Part shown: positions 12,999 through 23,669 of the stretch, piece after piece
Position numbering within the stretch: the stretch's first letter is position 1
How the letters are laid out: the number at the start of each line of letters is the position of its first letter
From: Arthrobotrys musiformis
Taxonomy: Eukaryota > Ascomycota > Orbiliomycetes > Orbiliales > Orbiliaceae
DNA length: 64,000 nt
NCBI GenBank assembly: GCA_036971715.1
Contig: JAVHJL010000011.1
Location: 62,001 to 126,000 of the forward strand
Reading direction: 5' to 3'
Notes under the pieces: model-generated
What the model saw: only the letters and a program-made list of their open reading frames with translations
What the model was told of the DNA's origin: nothing
Database searches by the model: none
Made by a program: the position numbers and the translations under genes

Positions 12999-15013
12999 TG
13001 AGGATAAACCTGGGCTTAGAGCACTAGACGTTATATTGGTAAACTCCGCGCAGTTTTACTGGTGGTTGGAGGGATTGTTTTTCCTGTTGTTGTTTCGACC
13101 CTGATCGATTTATGTCGCGACAGCGGTCCAGGAAAGATCTTTAGTATCTTTTCCCTTTTTTCCTTTTTCCATTCCCCTTCCCATTCTTTTTTCTTCTTTC
13201 CCAATTTTGTAATAATATAAGACATCACGACAGCGAGTATCGTTTTACTTAATGGATTGAATAAATTAGCTGCAGTTGTAAACAGCTGATGAATTTCGTG
13301 CGTCTGTGCACTTTAAGGCGCATGTGGAGGTCCTCTGTGGGATGCTCTTGGGTCCGCGGATCCGGGTCAAGCACGCAGGCTGGGTAGCACCAAAACCAGC
13401 CAGATGCAGGTATGGCGACCACCACCACCACCCTAGGAACCTTGAGGCCCATATACTTAAGTACTTGTGTATCTCACAATCCGATACGCCGTGCATGAAT
13501 GTGTGAATCTGGTGGAGGAATACGAGCGATATTAACTGATCTCGAATATGATATATGGTTTATCCTGTTCTAATTGGCCAGCCTAATGCGAGAAATGCAA
13601 TCATGATAAGCCCGAGGGCATCCCACCACACCACCACCAGTGCACCATCTTGCTACATGAATTCTTCCTTATGCACGAAGCTTCCAAAAGTAAACCGCAG
13701 GTTCCAACAATACTTTGTTTGACTGGTTTACTTAAGATTGATCGATTAATCGATTCCGGAATTCCAAGTGTGCTTGCACTGCATATGCCACGCTGCGTCC
13801 GCGTCCTGGACCAAAACTAACCCGCGGCCACGGCAGAGATGCAGATACCGACCATGCAGAAGCATCCACAAAATGCAACTTCTTCCACAGGCAGTCCGAA
13901 GGCTTCGTCAATCGAACGTCGCCTTGTTTGTCCGTCTAAATTCAATGCACCCTTTATCACATCTTGGCCCGCTATTGTAGAGATCAATCACACAGATCTC
14001 AACGAACCTCGACCAAGACAATATTGCAATATATTACATGTTTACTATCTCTAGCGCGATAGTTAGAAGAGGGGTAAGTCCCCACTACGAGCATCTCCCT
14101 TCCAAACGGTGGGGCGTCTCACAGGCGACCACAAGCGAATCGGATCTAGTCCCACGGCTCCATCAAGACTAACGTAGCTGCCCAGGACCCGCCGGTCCAT
14201 TCCCAAATGCTGCAACCATGTCCTCCACCACACCCATATCTCTCCCCAAAGCTCGAGCTAATGAGCTATGTTCATGCAATCCCACGAAACCCGACTCCCA
14301 TGAGAATGGCACACCCTTGCATGCAGCTACTTTACCTACACTAAGGGTATTTCGTCACAAAAACTTTCACTGAAAAGGCTCCCGAAATTGCCAAAAGTAG
14401 CTCCCTGCAACCGGTGGGAAGTGTTTTCTGCGAGAGAAGCGCGACTAAAAAAAAGTTAATCCATTTTCAAGGCTCGTAGCTCCACAAGCCGAGTGAACGG
14501 AACTTCAAGGGAATACGCACAGACTGTGCGAGCAAAACCAGTACTAGTCTTGGTGCAAAATATCTCGGCGGGAAGTTGTAGCATTCGAAAGAAGGGCATT
14601 GTGACGGATCATGTCATATCTATGAAACATGGCGCGGGGACGCCGGGCTAGCCCGCTTCTCTTTTACGCACTAATGCAATGAGCTTCGAGAAAGCGAGAG
14701 GGGAAAACGAAGTCCTGGAAATCCAGGCGAACTATTTTGGCGTCAGCGCCGCGAGAATGCCATACAGACCGACTAACTTTCGGTCAAGGAAGGAAGGGGA
14801 AGCCGGCCCAAGTCTAGCCTTTTTATACCCGGGTCCTCCCCGCTCGATAGCTCGCTGATAACCTTCCCTTTTGTTTCTCCCGCCCCTGTCTTCATTTTCA
14901 TATACATATATACACTCAAGTATAGATACCGCGGAAATCTACCCTTTTTGTTTTTACAAAGATCGTCTTCTTGTTTTTGAGTTTTGTGATTCGAGTAGTA
15001 GTTAGATATCAAA
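12999..15013. other. Long intergenic region
   Basis: No gene is supported. Features seen: a pyrimidine-rich 3' tract near 13130-13205, CCA/CCACCA microsatellite patches near 13420 and 13622, and a perfect 14-bp palindrome (ATCGATTAATCGAT) at 13741-13754. The right end is the leader of the ketoreductase gene. Confidence 0.5.
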
Positions 15014-16291
15014 ATGGCACCAGCAGATCAAACTATCCTCGTATGTCTCTCCTAAAGGATGGTAACAGATACCCATAATAATATAATCTCAACTAACATA
15101 AAATTCGTTTTACATCAAAAAAGATCACAGGAGCATCAGGATTCGTCGGGTCCGGCATCGTTCTCGCAATTCTTAAAAGCGGGTACAACGTCCGCCTAAC
15201 GATCCGAAACCCCGCTCAAGAGGAATGGCTCAAGAAGGTTTTCGGGCACGAAGGACAAGTTAGTTTCGTCACCGTGCCCGATTTCCTAAAAGAGGGTGCT
15301 TTCGATGAAGTCGTCAAGGCTGTCGACTTTGTGATCCATACTGCCAGCCCCATTCCACTTCCTGTATGTTCTGGAATACCCCCTTGCTCCCACCGCATAT
15401 TGTATTGCTGGTATTGATATACGGGTTTTATGTAGGAACTGCTGCAACCGTGGAAGGAAAATTATATCGACCCGGCCGTTATCCCCACGCAATCACTTCT
15501 CAAGTCCGCCACAAAGGAACCAAAGATCAAGAAGGTCGTGATCACCAGCTCTTGTATTTCTTTTATTCCTCTAGACCGCTCCCTCCTCGGAGAAAGCCGA
15601 ACTGCCAGCGGTGAGTTCCCCCCACCATCCTCTATAATTAATTGCCTCTGTAACGATCGATTCTAATTTTTATAACCATGAAAAAGAAAAAACCGGTAAC
15701 CCAGACGTTGGCAACCTAGCCGAGTTCTCCAAGACCGACTTCGGCTTCCCATTCGGCGCCTACCACGCCTCCAAAATCGCAGGCGATCTAGCGACCTGGG
15801 AATTCCACGCCACAGAGAAGCCGCACTACGCAATCGTCAGCATCCACCCTGACTTCGTGTACGGCCCCATCCGCGTTCTCAAGTCCGTGAAGGATATCGA
15901 TAATCACCATACCACCGCTGCTATCACCTGGCGTGAATACAACGGTATCGACGGATTGCTTAGATTCCAGGATGTCGATCATTCCGTGCATATCGACGAT
16001 GTAGCCGAGGCGCACGTTAAGGCTCTAAGCGACGATATCAAGGACGGAGAGAGGTTTTTGTTGTCTGCCGGCGAATTTAAGTGGGATGATCTGTTGAAAC
16101 ATGCACAGGAGAAGTACCCCGAGTTGGGATTCAAGCTCAACTCGATTCCTAGTTGGAAGGATGGGTGGAGCGCCACTTACTTCAAGTTGGATGCGAGCAA
16201 AGCAGAGAAGGATTTGGGGATTAAGTACAAGGGTGTCTATCAGCAGTTCGATGATTTTGTGGATCATGTCAAGACTCTACCTGCGGAGTAA
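15014..16291 (+). CDS. NAD(P)-dependent ketoreductase, extended SDR
   Basis: Extended short-chain dehydrogenase of the dihydroflavonol-4-reductase/Gre2-like group, predicted to reduce a carbonyl group with NADPH in the cytosol. Four exons: 15014-15040, 15124-15363, 15436-15610 and 15687-16291, giving 348 residues. Exon 1 carries only nine codons, so a single-ORF view loses the N-terminus. The Rossmann nucleotide-binding motif TGASGFVGSG lies at about residues 11-20, the conserved strand VVITSS in exon 3, and the catalytic Tyr-x-x-x-Lys is in GAYHASKIAG in exon 4. The Asp-rich VDHSVHIDDVAEAH segment is typical of the substrate domain. It converges with the acyltransferase gene on the other strand, leaving 250 bp between stops. 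The substrate is unknown. Confidence 0.9.
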
Positions 16292-16541
16292 TTGTATTAA
16301 CTTCCCCCGGCTAGTGTATGGATGTCGAAAGCAAGATTCTGTATGGACCCATGGAAGACTTCGGCATCGATACCACTCTGTTATGATATATAACTTGAAT
16401 TAAATATATAATTCCTGCTAAAAATTAAAACGAAACAACCGAAAAGTAATTGAGTGTGGTCTCGTTTCCAGCCTCACCTGGTGGTCCAATTGAGTGTAAC
16501 TTCCGTCTGATAATATTGATCTCTATCGCAATTGGTATACA

Positions 16542-17813
16542 TTAATACCACCCGAAATGCGCCATGGCCCCGCCGTACCTATAAGCCTTCCCCTCCACGA
16601 TCCCCAACAGGCTCAAAAAGCTAAGAGGGATAGGCTCGATATCAAACATCCCACCTTCAGCATAGCTCTTCACGAACCCATACCCAGTAGCAATCAACCA
16701 AACCATCGTACTGAGCCAAACTACCGCCTTAAACCACCACGCTGTCCCCTTCAGCCCTCCCACACTACCAATAATCGCTTGCTGCACCAAGATACCGAGG
16801 GGTTGCAACAGCAGAAACATCATAGCATTAACACCATCTCTACTCTGGATGTGGGCCCCCGCGAAATGTAAAATCCCTGACAACAAAAACGGAATGACAA
16901 TCCTCAAAACCCTCGAGCTAACGGTATTCGTCAGGAAAGTAAACTGTTGTCTGAATACCCCGTGCCACGCCACTGCCCAGAATTCAGCGATAGTGTACCA
17001 TTCTTCCGACCAGATACCGAATAAATCCGGCCAGTGGGTGTGGTCTTGTCCTAGGATACCGACGTATATGATAGCACATAGCGCGTGTTCGCTATTCACT
17101 GCCATCCAGATCGCTGAGCCGCCGAATACAGTTCTCAAAGCCCCGGAAAATAATGTATCCGGTAGCGCCATTTGATGCGTCGCTGACCCAAACCATAGAT
17201 CGTACCGGCACCAGGCAAGTAAGAAATCGATCAATACCCAAGTCATGATAACGGTAGCGAACCGAGTAACCAGAAACCGACTCCTCGAGATCCTTGCGAG
17301 TTTCTTTCTTCTTTGCTTTAACAATGTCGGTTCGAAGGGCGTATTCAGCATTCTTGGGTTGTTGAAATACGCGCTAGCCCAGTCGAATCTTTGTCTCCAT
17401 GTTGCACTCGCAGTAGGGCATGGTTTATCAGGTATTCGAAAAAGCTCCGTGAGGGGGATTTCATATCGCCAGGGAATCAAAAAGAGAATATCGATTCCCT
17501 GTAGGGTTATAGAAACCGTTGCGGTACCGTATGCAAAGTTTACCACGGGGGATGTAAGATGGTGACAAAATAATGTCGCCTGTATTCCGATTCCAATGGT
17601 TATGGGCACGACAATGGCGGGGAGGAGTGTTCGAAGGGGTGAACTTTTGGGCAATGGTCCTATGATCGCTAAGGTAATTTGTTGAAGAGCGATTGAGATT
17701 GGAAGGAGCCAGAATGACGAGCGTTTCGCAGGAGGGAGGTCTGGCAAGTCGTAAGTTGGGGGACGGGGATAGTGCTGAACATTGTTCGGCAATAGTGGCG
17801 ACGCGAATAACAT
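16542..17813 (-). CDS. Wax-synthase-like membrane-bound O-acyltransferase
   Basis: Intronless gene for 423 residues with about eight hydrophobic segments. The C-terminal half carries the fungal wax-synthase-like acyltransferase signature: WPDLFG at 261-266, followed by FWAVAWHGVFRQ, whose His284 in WHGVFRQ is the likely catalytic histidine of the MBOAT fold. Relatives in fungi transfer acetyl or acyl groups to hydroxyls of terpenoids, sterols or other secondary metabolites at the ER membrane. The convergent neighbour is an SDR reductase. Together they would fit a small tailoring pair, but no polyketide or terpene synthase lies nearby. The start is the first ATG of the frame. Acceptor substrate unknown. 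Confidence 0.82.
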   Translation of the reverse strand: MLFASPLLPNNVQHYPRPPTYDLPDLPPAKRSSFWLLPISIALQQITLAIIGPLPKSSPLRTLLPAIVVPITIGIGIQATLFCHHLTSPVVNFAYGTATVSITLQGIDILFLIPWRYEIPLTELFRIPDKPCPTASATWRQRFDWASAYFNNPRMLNTPFEPTLLKQRRKKLARISRSRFLVTRFATVIMTWVLIDFLLAWCRYDLWFGSATHQMALPDTLFSGALRTVFGGSAIWMAVNSEHALCAIIYVGILGQDHTHWPDLFGIWSEEWYTIAEFWAVAWHGVFRQQFTFLTNTVSSRVLRIVIPFLLSGILHFAGAHIQSRDGVNAMMFLLLQPLGILVQQAIIGSVGGLKGTAWWFKAVVWLSTMVWLIATGYGFVKSYAEGGMFDIEPIPLSFLSLLGIVEGKAYRYGGAMAHFGWY

Positions 17814-18780
17814 GGCTGCTGCTGTGCAGTGCAGTGGGTACTGGAATACGAGCTCTCCCTGTAGCTAGGTCAAGGGTATTGTGCCAGTGCAGACGCTAAG
17901 GAGATATCTCCCCACAGTTCTTTTGCGAACGAAAGAAGGGCTTTGGATGGGAAGAGATCGAGGTTTGAATCTTAAGAAATGTGATATTGAGATTCGATCT
18001 GTGATGTCAGATTCGCCCCCTGGGAGCTGTGTAACGGCAATATGATGTTATCCGGAATGAAGCATAGTTTCTTGCGCGTCTGCGGCTGACAATCAATAAC
18101 TAACTGTGGAACCCTGATGGAATGTCAGCAAAGGAAGATCCGGCTCTTATCGGGTGAGATTCGATGGGATACCCATACAAAATTTGTCTACGAAAATCTG
18201 CCGTCGAAAAAATGTAGCCGTTGTTGGAGTAGCACTTTTCCAAATGATTTTCGTTTCCGTATTTCCAGTGCGGCGAGAGGCCAGCACGACGAATCCAAAC
18301 TGATTCGCGCCTCGGCCTCGTTCATCCTTCGTCCATGGCGAAGCGACCATCGATCTGGTTCGCCCGCTAGAATTGAAAACTCATCATTCGCGGCTGGCGG
18401 CTTGGTTTTGGTTTTTCTTCTTCTCATGGTCCAACAAATTTTGAGAGAAGAAAGAGAAAAGTCGGATCGTGGGGAAAAAGTAATGAATAGTAGTATATCT
18501 TTGGAGGAGAGTATAGGAAAGACGCGCTAAAGTAGACAGGACAAACCGCTAACATGGACAAGCTATCGAGATTCACGCCGCCGCCTTTTTCCCTTTCTAT
18601 GCGAAACAGAAGCAAATGGACTTTTTTTTGACAATTGCACCCGCGATCCAAAATAATTTGAAAATAGCAAGTAAAGAAAGAGAAAAAGAACAAAAAGAAA
18701 GGACGACAGGACAGAAACCCCCCAGAACGGACAAAAGAATGTTCTAAGAAAAAAAAAAATCAATCCACCTTTAAATGTCC
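17814..18780. other. Intergenic between divergent/tandem minus genes
   Basis: It holds the promoter of the acyltransferase (left part) and the 3' flank of the MARVEL gene (right part, with A-rich runs near 18660-18760). One plus-strand frame (18117-18530) has no protein-like features and is not called. Confidence 0.45.
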
Positions 18781-19932
18781 TTAATATCGGTAACCCGAGT
18801 TGTACGGTCCTTCCGGAAATTCTAATGGCTGCTGTACCGAGTATGGATCTTGGTGTCCCGTAAGCGGCGTCGTTCGACCGCCGTGAATACCATTGTCGCT
18901 CACGCTCACACTCGGGTTGTGTTGATTACGATATGCGTCCCTTCTATAGTCCGTATCTTCGTCATCGTCCTCCCCTTGCCATCTTCCCTGTCCCACTGCA
19001 GTGCCCGACAACGGCGCGTAAACACCGCCCGGAGTCGGAGTACCCGTGGTTGGTTGGTATGGTGATTGCGGATGTTCGTCCTCCTGAGGGTCGAGCATAT
19101 TGTGATCGTCCTTGTGGCTGAATGCATCTTGGGTGGTAGCTTCGACATCGTGGGAAGTGACGACGCCAGGTCTGAGGTGCGAAGTGAACGGTAGGTTTTC
19201 TTTCCATAGGAAATAGCAGGTGTAGGCGTACATTCCTGTTGTAACAGCCCAAGTCAAGCTGTGAATCTCGATTGTTAGCTCGGTTACCGTTTCACTTCCG
19301 TGGGAAGTTAACTAGTTCGTCTGAAGGATATGTGAAATTAAAATGGGTCTTACAAAACTACCACTCCAAGGCCAATCGCGCCTCTGGAGAGATCACAAAT
19401 TTTAGGAGTTCCGTATACTGTCGTTGCACAAGTTTTCGATTCACCCTTTGATATTCCTTCATTGTTGTGAACTGCAAGAGAAACGAATCCTGCGAACCAC
19501 AAGATCTATAGCAAATCGCGCGAGTTAGTAATTGGTTGCACCTGTTAGAGGTTTGTATGAAGGAATCGTTGGCTGGCCGTACCGTCAATAGGAAGCATAG
19601 AACCGATTGTGCGATTGGATGTGAGAACTTGACTGTCCGTGGCCATCTAGGTGTCATAGCGGTATATATTATAACGGGGACGGAGATAAAGCACTATCCG
19701 CAAAAACAATTGTGAAAAGTTAGCAATTGAATTACACGATCCGGACGATCCGTAATGGTCATTGCCATACCAGTGCGAACATCAAATTTGCAGCACCTGG
19801 CGAGCCACCTTTCTGAGCCTTCAATGCCAACAAGATGACCCAGACTATGAACGTCACCAGCCCCTGAAAGCCATGCGTGAAGAAAGCAGCCTTCTGTAGC
19901 GTCCCGATCTTTGACAGTGTCATCCTCGCCAT
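18781..19932 (-). CDS. MARVEL-domain four-helix membrane protein
   Basis: Four exons on the minus strand: 19932-19771, 19693-19583, 19505-19354 and 19258-18781, encoding 300 residues. All junctions have GT/AG borders and keep frame. The product has four hydrophobic helices: FQGLVTFIVWVILLALKA; SVPVIIYTAM; ILWFAGFVSLAV; then a fourth spanning the exon 3/4 junction. The spacing and the ILWFAGFVSLAVH pattern of helix 3 are those of fungal MARVEL-domain proteins. The loop after helix 3 has two Cys, as in many members. The tail of about 125 residues is hydrophilic and rich in Pro, Gln, Asp and Tyr, so probably cytosolic and disordered. MARVEL proteins act in membrane microdomains and trafficking; the specific role is unknown. 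Confidence 0.82.
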
Positions 19933-21289
19933 CTTGGAAGGGTTGTATAATGGCTCCGGTTGCTATGCCGGAACTTTAGCTTGCTCTTTGTTTGTGTGGG
20001 TATGTATAGTGGGGCGTAGGCCGATGCAAAGGTGCAAGTGCAAGTGCAGCAAAGAAAATAGCCGATGCAGCCGAGTATTCCGAGTCGCTGATTGGTATTG
20101 TCGGGAGAGGAGAAGTATCGTGGTTTACAGGTGAAGGGGAAGATGTAAAGGGAGAGGAGAGAAGAGAGAGTAAGTCAGTCAGTGGGGGAAGAGAGAGATT
20201 GGAAGAAGAAAGAGGGAAAGTGTGTGTGTGTGGGACCGTCAGCTTTGCTTTGAAGGAGCTGAGATACAAGCAAGCTAAGTGGACAAAAGTGTGTTGGTTT
20301 CGGCTTCACGCAAAATCAACTAACAGAGAAGATCGAAGAAGAAGAAGAAGAAGAAGAAGAAGAAGAAGAAGAAGCTGTGACAGCTAGTGACAATGAAAGC
20401 GCCACTTGTGGGAGTGGAAGTGGGCCATGGGAGGGGAAGCGCAAGGCTGAATTTGATTTAATCTAATTTTACTCCGTCTTCGATGACAAAAACCAGTCCG
20501 ACTTCACCTCACTTTTTCTCTCTATCGTTGAGTGAGCATGCATACATGCACTTTCCAGTATGTATCTTTGTTAGAGGAGAGGTATACGAATCGCGGACGA
20601 AGTACCGTCCATTCACTAACTGTCTGTTAGGTGTTTCATTTAGTATTTTGGGAAGCTCTCGAAGCTTTGCGGACTCAGAGGAACCAATATCAAGAGGCTC
20701 CTCGTCGTCATCAAAATAAAGCCGAAACGTTAACGGGCACAGTTCTGGCTTAGCCCTTTGCGGAACCCTTGGTCTGGGGGAAGGAAGAACCAAAAATAGC
20801 AAACCTTCGCCGTTGGAGGATCAACCAAGCAAGACACAGCCCGCTTTCACGCGGCTCTGATGTGCGCGATTTGAGATTTCTGTGCCTCAGCCGCTGGTTA
20901 ACCATACTTTGGACCAACTAGCTACGCTTCTGGTCGTTGTTTCCCGTCTAGACACCAAGAAAAAAAAGCCGTCTCTAACTAGGTTGCGTGCAAGGAATGA
21001 ACGTGATTTTCTTACACGTTCCAGTCTCACACGCCCTTGGTGCTCATGTTGGCCGACAACCCATGGGATTCGGAACTTGCAGATGCATGCATACTGGCAG
21101 GGATTCGAAAGGAGGAAGGGAAGGGAAAAAAAATTCGCTTGGCTTGGCTAAGTATCAAGGGATGTCGGCATGAACAAAATTCCCCGCAGCTGGCCGTATA
21201 CCTTAATTGACTGCTGAGCTGACGGGTAGCCCCAAATAAATATAAAATAAATAAAAGATAAATATCGTCGAGCTCAATCGATATCAGCG
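19933..21289. other. Divergent intergenic region with GAA microsatellite
   Basis: This region separates the MARVEL gene (reading left) from the coiled-coil gene (reading right), so it probably contains both promoters. A (GAA)13 microsatellite spans 20335-20373. Purine-rich and TG-repeat stretches occur near 20110-20232. No gene is supported. Confidence 0.5.
20335..20373. repeat. (GAA)13 microsatellite
   Basis: Thirteen perfect GAA units, about 400 bp upstream of the MARVEL start codon, which would see it as TTC repeats. Length polymorphism between strains is likely. Confidence 0.9.
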
Positions 21290-21957
21290 ATGGAGGAGGA
21301 CACGGTACCTAAAGACCCCGTCCTGGAGGCGAGGGTTAAGCGGCTTGAGTCGACCTTGGCTGCGGTCGCCACAAGGTACTTGCTACACTGCTCTTCTTTC
21401 CCTAATGAAATGCGTTTGGATACAGATTTATAACAACCGGAGGGTAGAGTCCATCTCAACGGCCTCGGAGTTTTGAACAGCAATATCCGCCAGTTTAATT
21501 CACAGGCCCGCGACCCGCAGGACCAACTACAGGCTTTGCAGGTAGCTATATCTGATGAGTCCAAGGGCCTATGCTATAATTCCCCCAGTGACTTCCCGGG
21601 CACATTAATAGAAGCAATCAGCTTGCGGTGGGATGGTAAGAACCCTTGCCCTAAACAAAAACAAAACAACCTTGAATCTAAAGCTAAAGTCGTACAAAAA
21701 ATGTAGCGAAACGCTTGGCCAACCTGCTACGGTTTTACGATGTACGAGTTCTCAAGCCTGGCAGTAGCGTATTCACCTCTTCCCAAAGCTCTGAAGGGGG
21801 AGAAGAAGCTGTGCAAAAGTATATAGACTTGGATGACGAAGCTCAAGTAGGAAGTCATTCAAAAGAATGTTTCACCTACTTTGTCATCTACATCGGGTTG
21901 AAGCGAAAAGTGGTAGACAACTATCTACCCTCTACCGAGCGGCGGCAAACCGATTGA
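21290..21957 (+). CDS. Small predicted coiled-coil protein, orphan
   Basis: Three exons, 21290-21375, 21448-21635 and 21707-21957, join in frame to 174 residues. The first ATG has G at -3. The N-terminal half has a charged heptad-like stretch (VLEARVKRLESTLAAV) and a Gln-rich region, suggesting a coiled coil. The C-terminal half contains an acidic patch and ends in a basic tail (KRKVVDNYLP). There is no signal peptide or membrane segment. No family is recognised. Support is the in-phase assembly and protein-like composition only. The last exon's final 37 codons are less certain, because a GTAGGA donor-like sequence occurs at 21847 and a second frame there also looks protein-like. Confidence 0.48.
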
Positions 21958-22187
21958 TCGAATCTTTGTCCACATATCAAATTGATGGGGTCCAATATCA
22001 TGTTCGAGTCCTCGTTTACGAGACTGTCCTGGGACCTGGCATGTCATAGCAGTTCGACTGCAACACAACTATCTTGAAAATCCAACATGTATCTTGAGGA
22101 ACTAATACACGTGCACCGTCTATCTTCAAGACCAGAACCTAATATAATTTTCAAGGATATATTCACAGGAATGTCAACATTATAGCT

Positions 22188-23669
22188 TCATTCGCCTAAA
22201 AATATCACCCCTTCTTCCCGATATGTAGGCTGTTGTGTCGAAACATCTTCAACATCCTCCAAACTCATAACGTTTGGATTCTTCGCTTTGGCTATCTCAT
22301 TCGGTCCCTCTCCGGCTGCTCCATCGTCTTCCTCCTTAAAAACGATATCTTCGAGGTAATCTTCGTAAATCGGTTTGTTAGACCACTGTTCCTGACTACT
22401 TTCTATTTTAACCTCTTCCTCTTCCACCCTCCCGTCATCTTCTTCCTTCAAAACAGTGTCTTCGGCGTAATCCTGTCCGATAGGCGCAATAGACCACTGT
22501 TCCCCATCTTCTTGGATTTTTATTTCTCGTCGAAGTCCTTCCAACTCGGGACTAGGTTCTTCTTCGATAAAATCCCCCTCATCATATGTGTACGGCGACC
22601 CTTGAACCGTGTGTGCATTCGGCACTTCCATTTCTTCCTCCTCTTCTCGCGTCCCGGGCAACGGCGTCAGCTGTTCCAACAACATTACCATATTTTGAAT
22701 AGGTTGTAACCAGCAGGTATACCAATCCACGGCCTTCTCAAAAATAGTAACAAGATTAAAATCCAAATTTCTTAGCCCACGTCTATGATCCGGATCGTAC
22801 TTCTCCCGATTCAACACTTGTGTGTAAACCGGGTTGTCGAGTTCTCTGTCTATAGCTTCTTCGACCCATTGATGCCCGACATTTGCCGCGTATTTTATCC
22901 ATCTTAATTGCGCTTGTAGCGCTTTAATCCTCTTCCCCACCGAGTCCGCATCGATTTGTAAAATTCCGGGGTCAAGAATTGATACGTCAGGCCCAGCTTC
23001 AGATTGTATCACCGCAGGTTCCGGCCGTGCGATTGTCGTGGCTACAAATAAGGCTCTCGCGCTTGAATCCTCTCCCGGGAGCTTAGTCCAATTGTCTCTA
23101 GACTCCCCTTCGAGGAAGTAATATTGCTCCCAGAAAGCCCTCATTTGGCTTATTCCCCTTTTTAAAACGTCCACTATTTTCTTTGATTGCGCGGGAGCTT
23201 CGTTTTTAGACCAACCTAAAGTTTCGCGAATAAGTTTCCCAACTTCGTAGAGATCGGCCACGGGACGTGACATGGTGACCATATCCTCTTGAAATGAGGC
23301 AAGAGCAGCCCTTAGAGTACGAATGAGATATGACAGGCTTCTAGGTGAGTATTCGCGGCCGCCGGGTTGGCCGGCAATGGATGGAGATGGGCCCAAAGGA
23401 CATTTAACACGGAGTTCTTGTAACCACTCCATTTGGAGGGCGATGTAGCTCAGCATCTGGGAGTTTTCGAGATACCATTTTTCGTATTGTTGCTCAGTTA
23501 TCGGGATGAGGTTTTTAGGCTGGGCCGAGATGTCGGCAATTGTAGGTTGTTGAGGGTTCAAGTCGGCAGACGAGACGATTTCTTCCGGATCTGGGCATAT
23601 AGAGAGGCGAAAGAATACTAAGAAGCATATGATCAAGGATAGACGAAGATAGTTTTGTAGCGAAGACAT
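22188..23669 (-). CDS. Secreted acidic protein with internal duplication, orphan
   Basis: Intronless, 493 residues from the first ATG (base 23669; the open frame extends seven codons upstream without an ATG). The N-terminus has a charged start and a hydrophobic core (LSLIICFLVFFRLSI) ending near a cysteine, i.e. a signal peptide or signal anchor. The middle (about 50-330) is helical and Trp/Leu-rich. The C-terminal third is highly acidic. It holds two copies of a 32-residue unit starting 37 residues apart, each with EQWS and ending KEEDDG. Tandem acidic units near a C-terminus are common in rapidly changing secreted proteins. No domain is recognised. It is the first of the run of secreted genes that continues to 42.4 kb. 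Confidence 0.78.
   Translation of the reverse strand: MSSLQNYLRLSLIICFLVFFRLSICPDPEEIVSSADLNPQQPTIADISAQPKNLIPITEQQYEKWYLENSQMLSYIALQMEWLQELRVKCPLGPSPSIAGQPGGREYSPRSLSYLIRTLRAALASFQEDMVTMSRPVADLYEVGKLIRETLGWSKNEAPAQSKKIVDVLKRGISQMRAFWEQYYFLEGESRDNWTKLPGEDSSARALFVATTIARPEPAVIQSEAGPDVSILDPGILQIDADSVGKRIKALQAQLRWIKYAANVGHQWVEEAIDRELDNPVYTQVLNREKYDPDHRRGLRNLDFNLVTIFEKAVDWYTCWLQPIQNMVMLLEQLTPLPGTREEEEEMEVPNAHTVQGSPYTYDEGDFIEEEPSPELEGLRREIKIQEDGEQWSIAPIGQDYAEDTVLKEEDDGRVEEEEVKIESSQEQWSNKPIYEDYLEDIVFKEEDDGAAGEGPNEIAKAKNPNVMSLEDVEDVSTQQPTYREEGVIFLGE
22320..22526 (-). repeat. Two-copy acidic repeat inside secreted protein
   Basis: Residues 382-413 and 419-450 of the 493-aa protein repeat each other, with EQWS, a (G/E)DY motif and KEEDDG in register. 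The offset is 111 bp, visible in the DNA as two GACCACTGTTC sites near 22381 and 22492. Confidence 0.85.
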
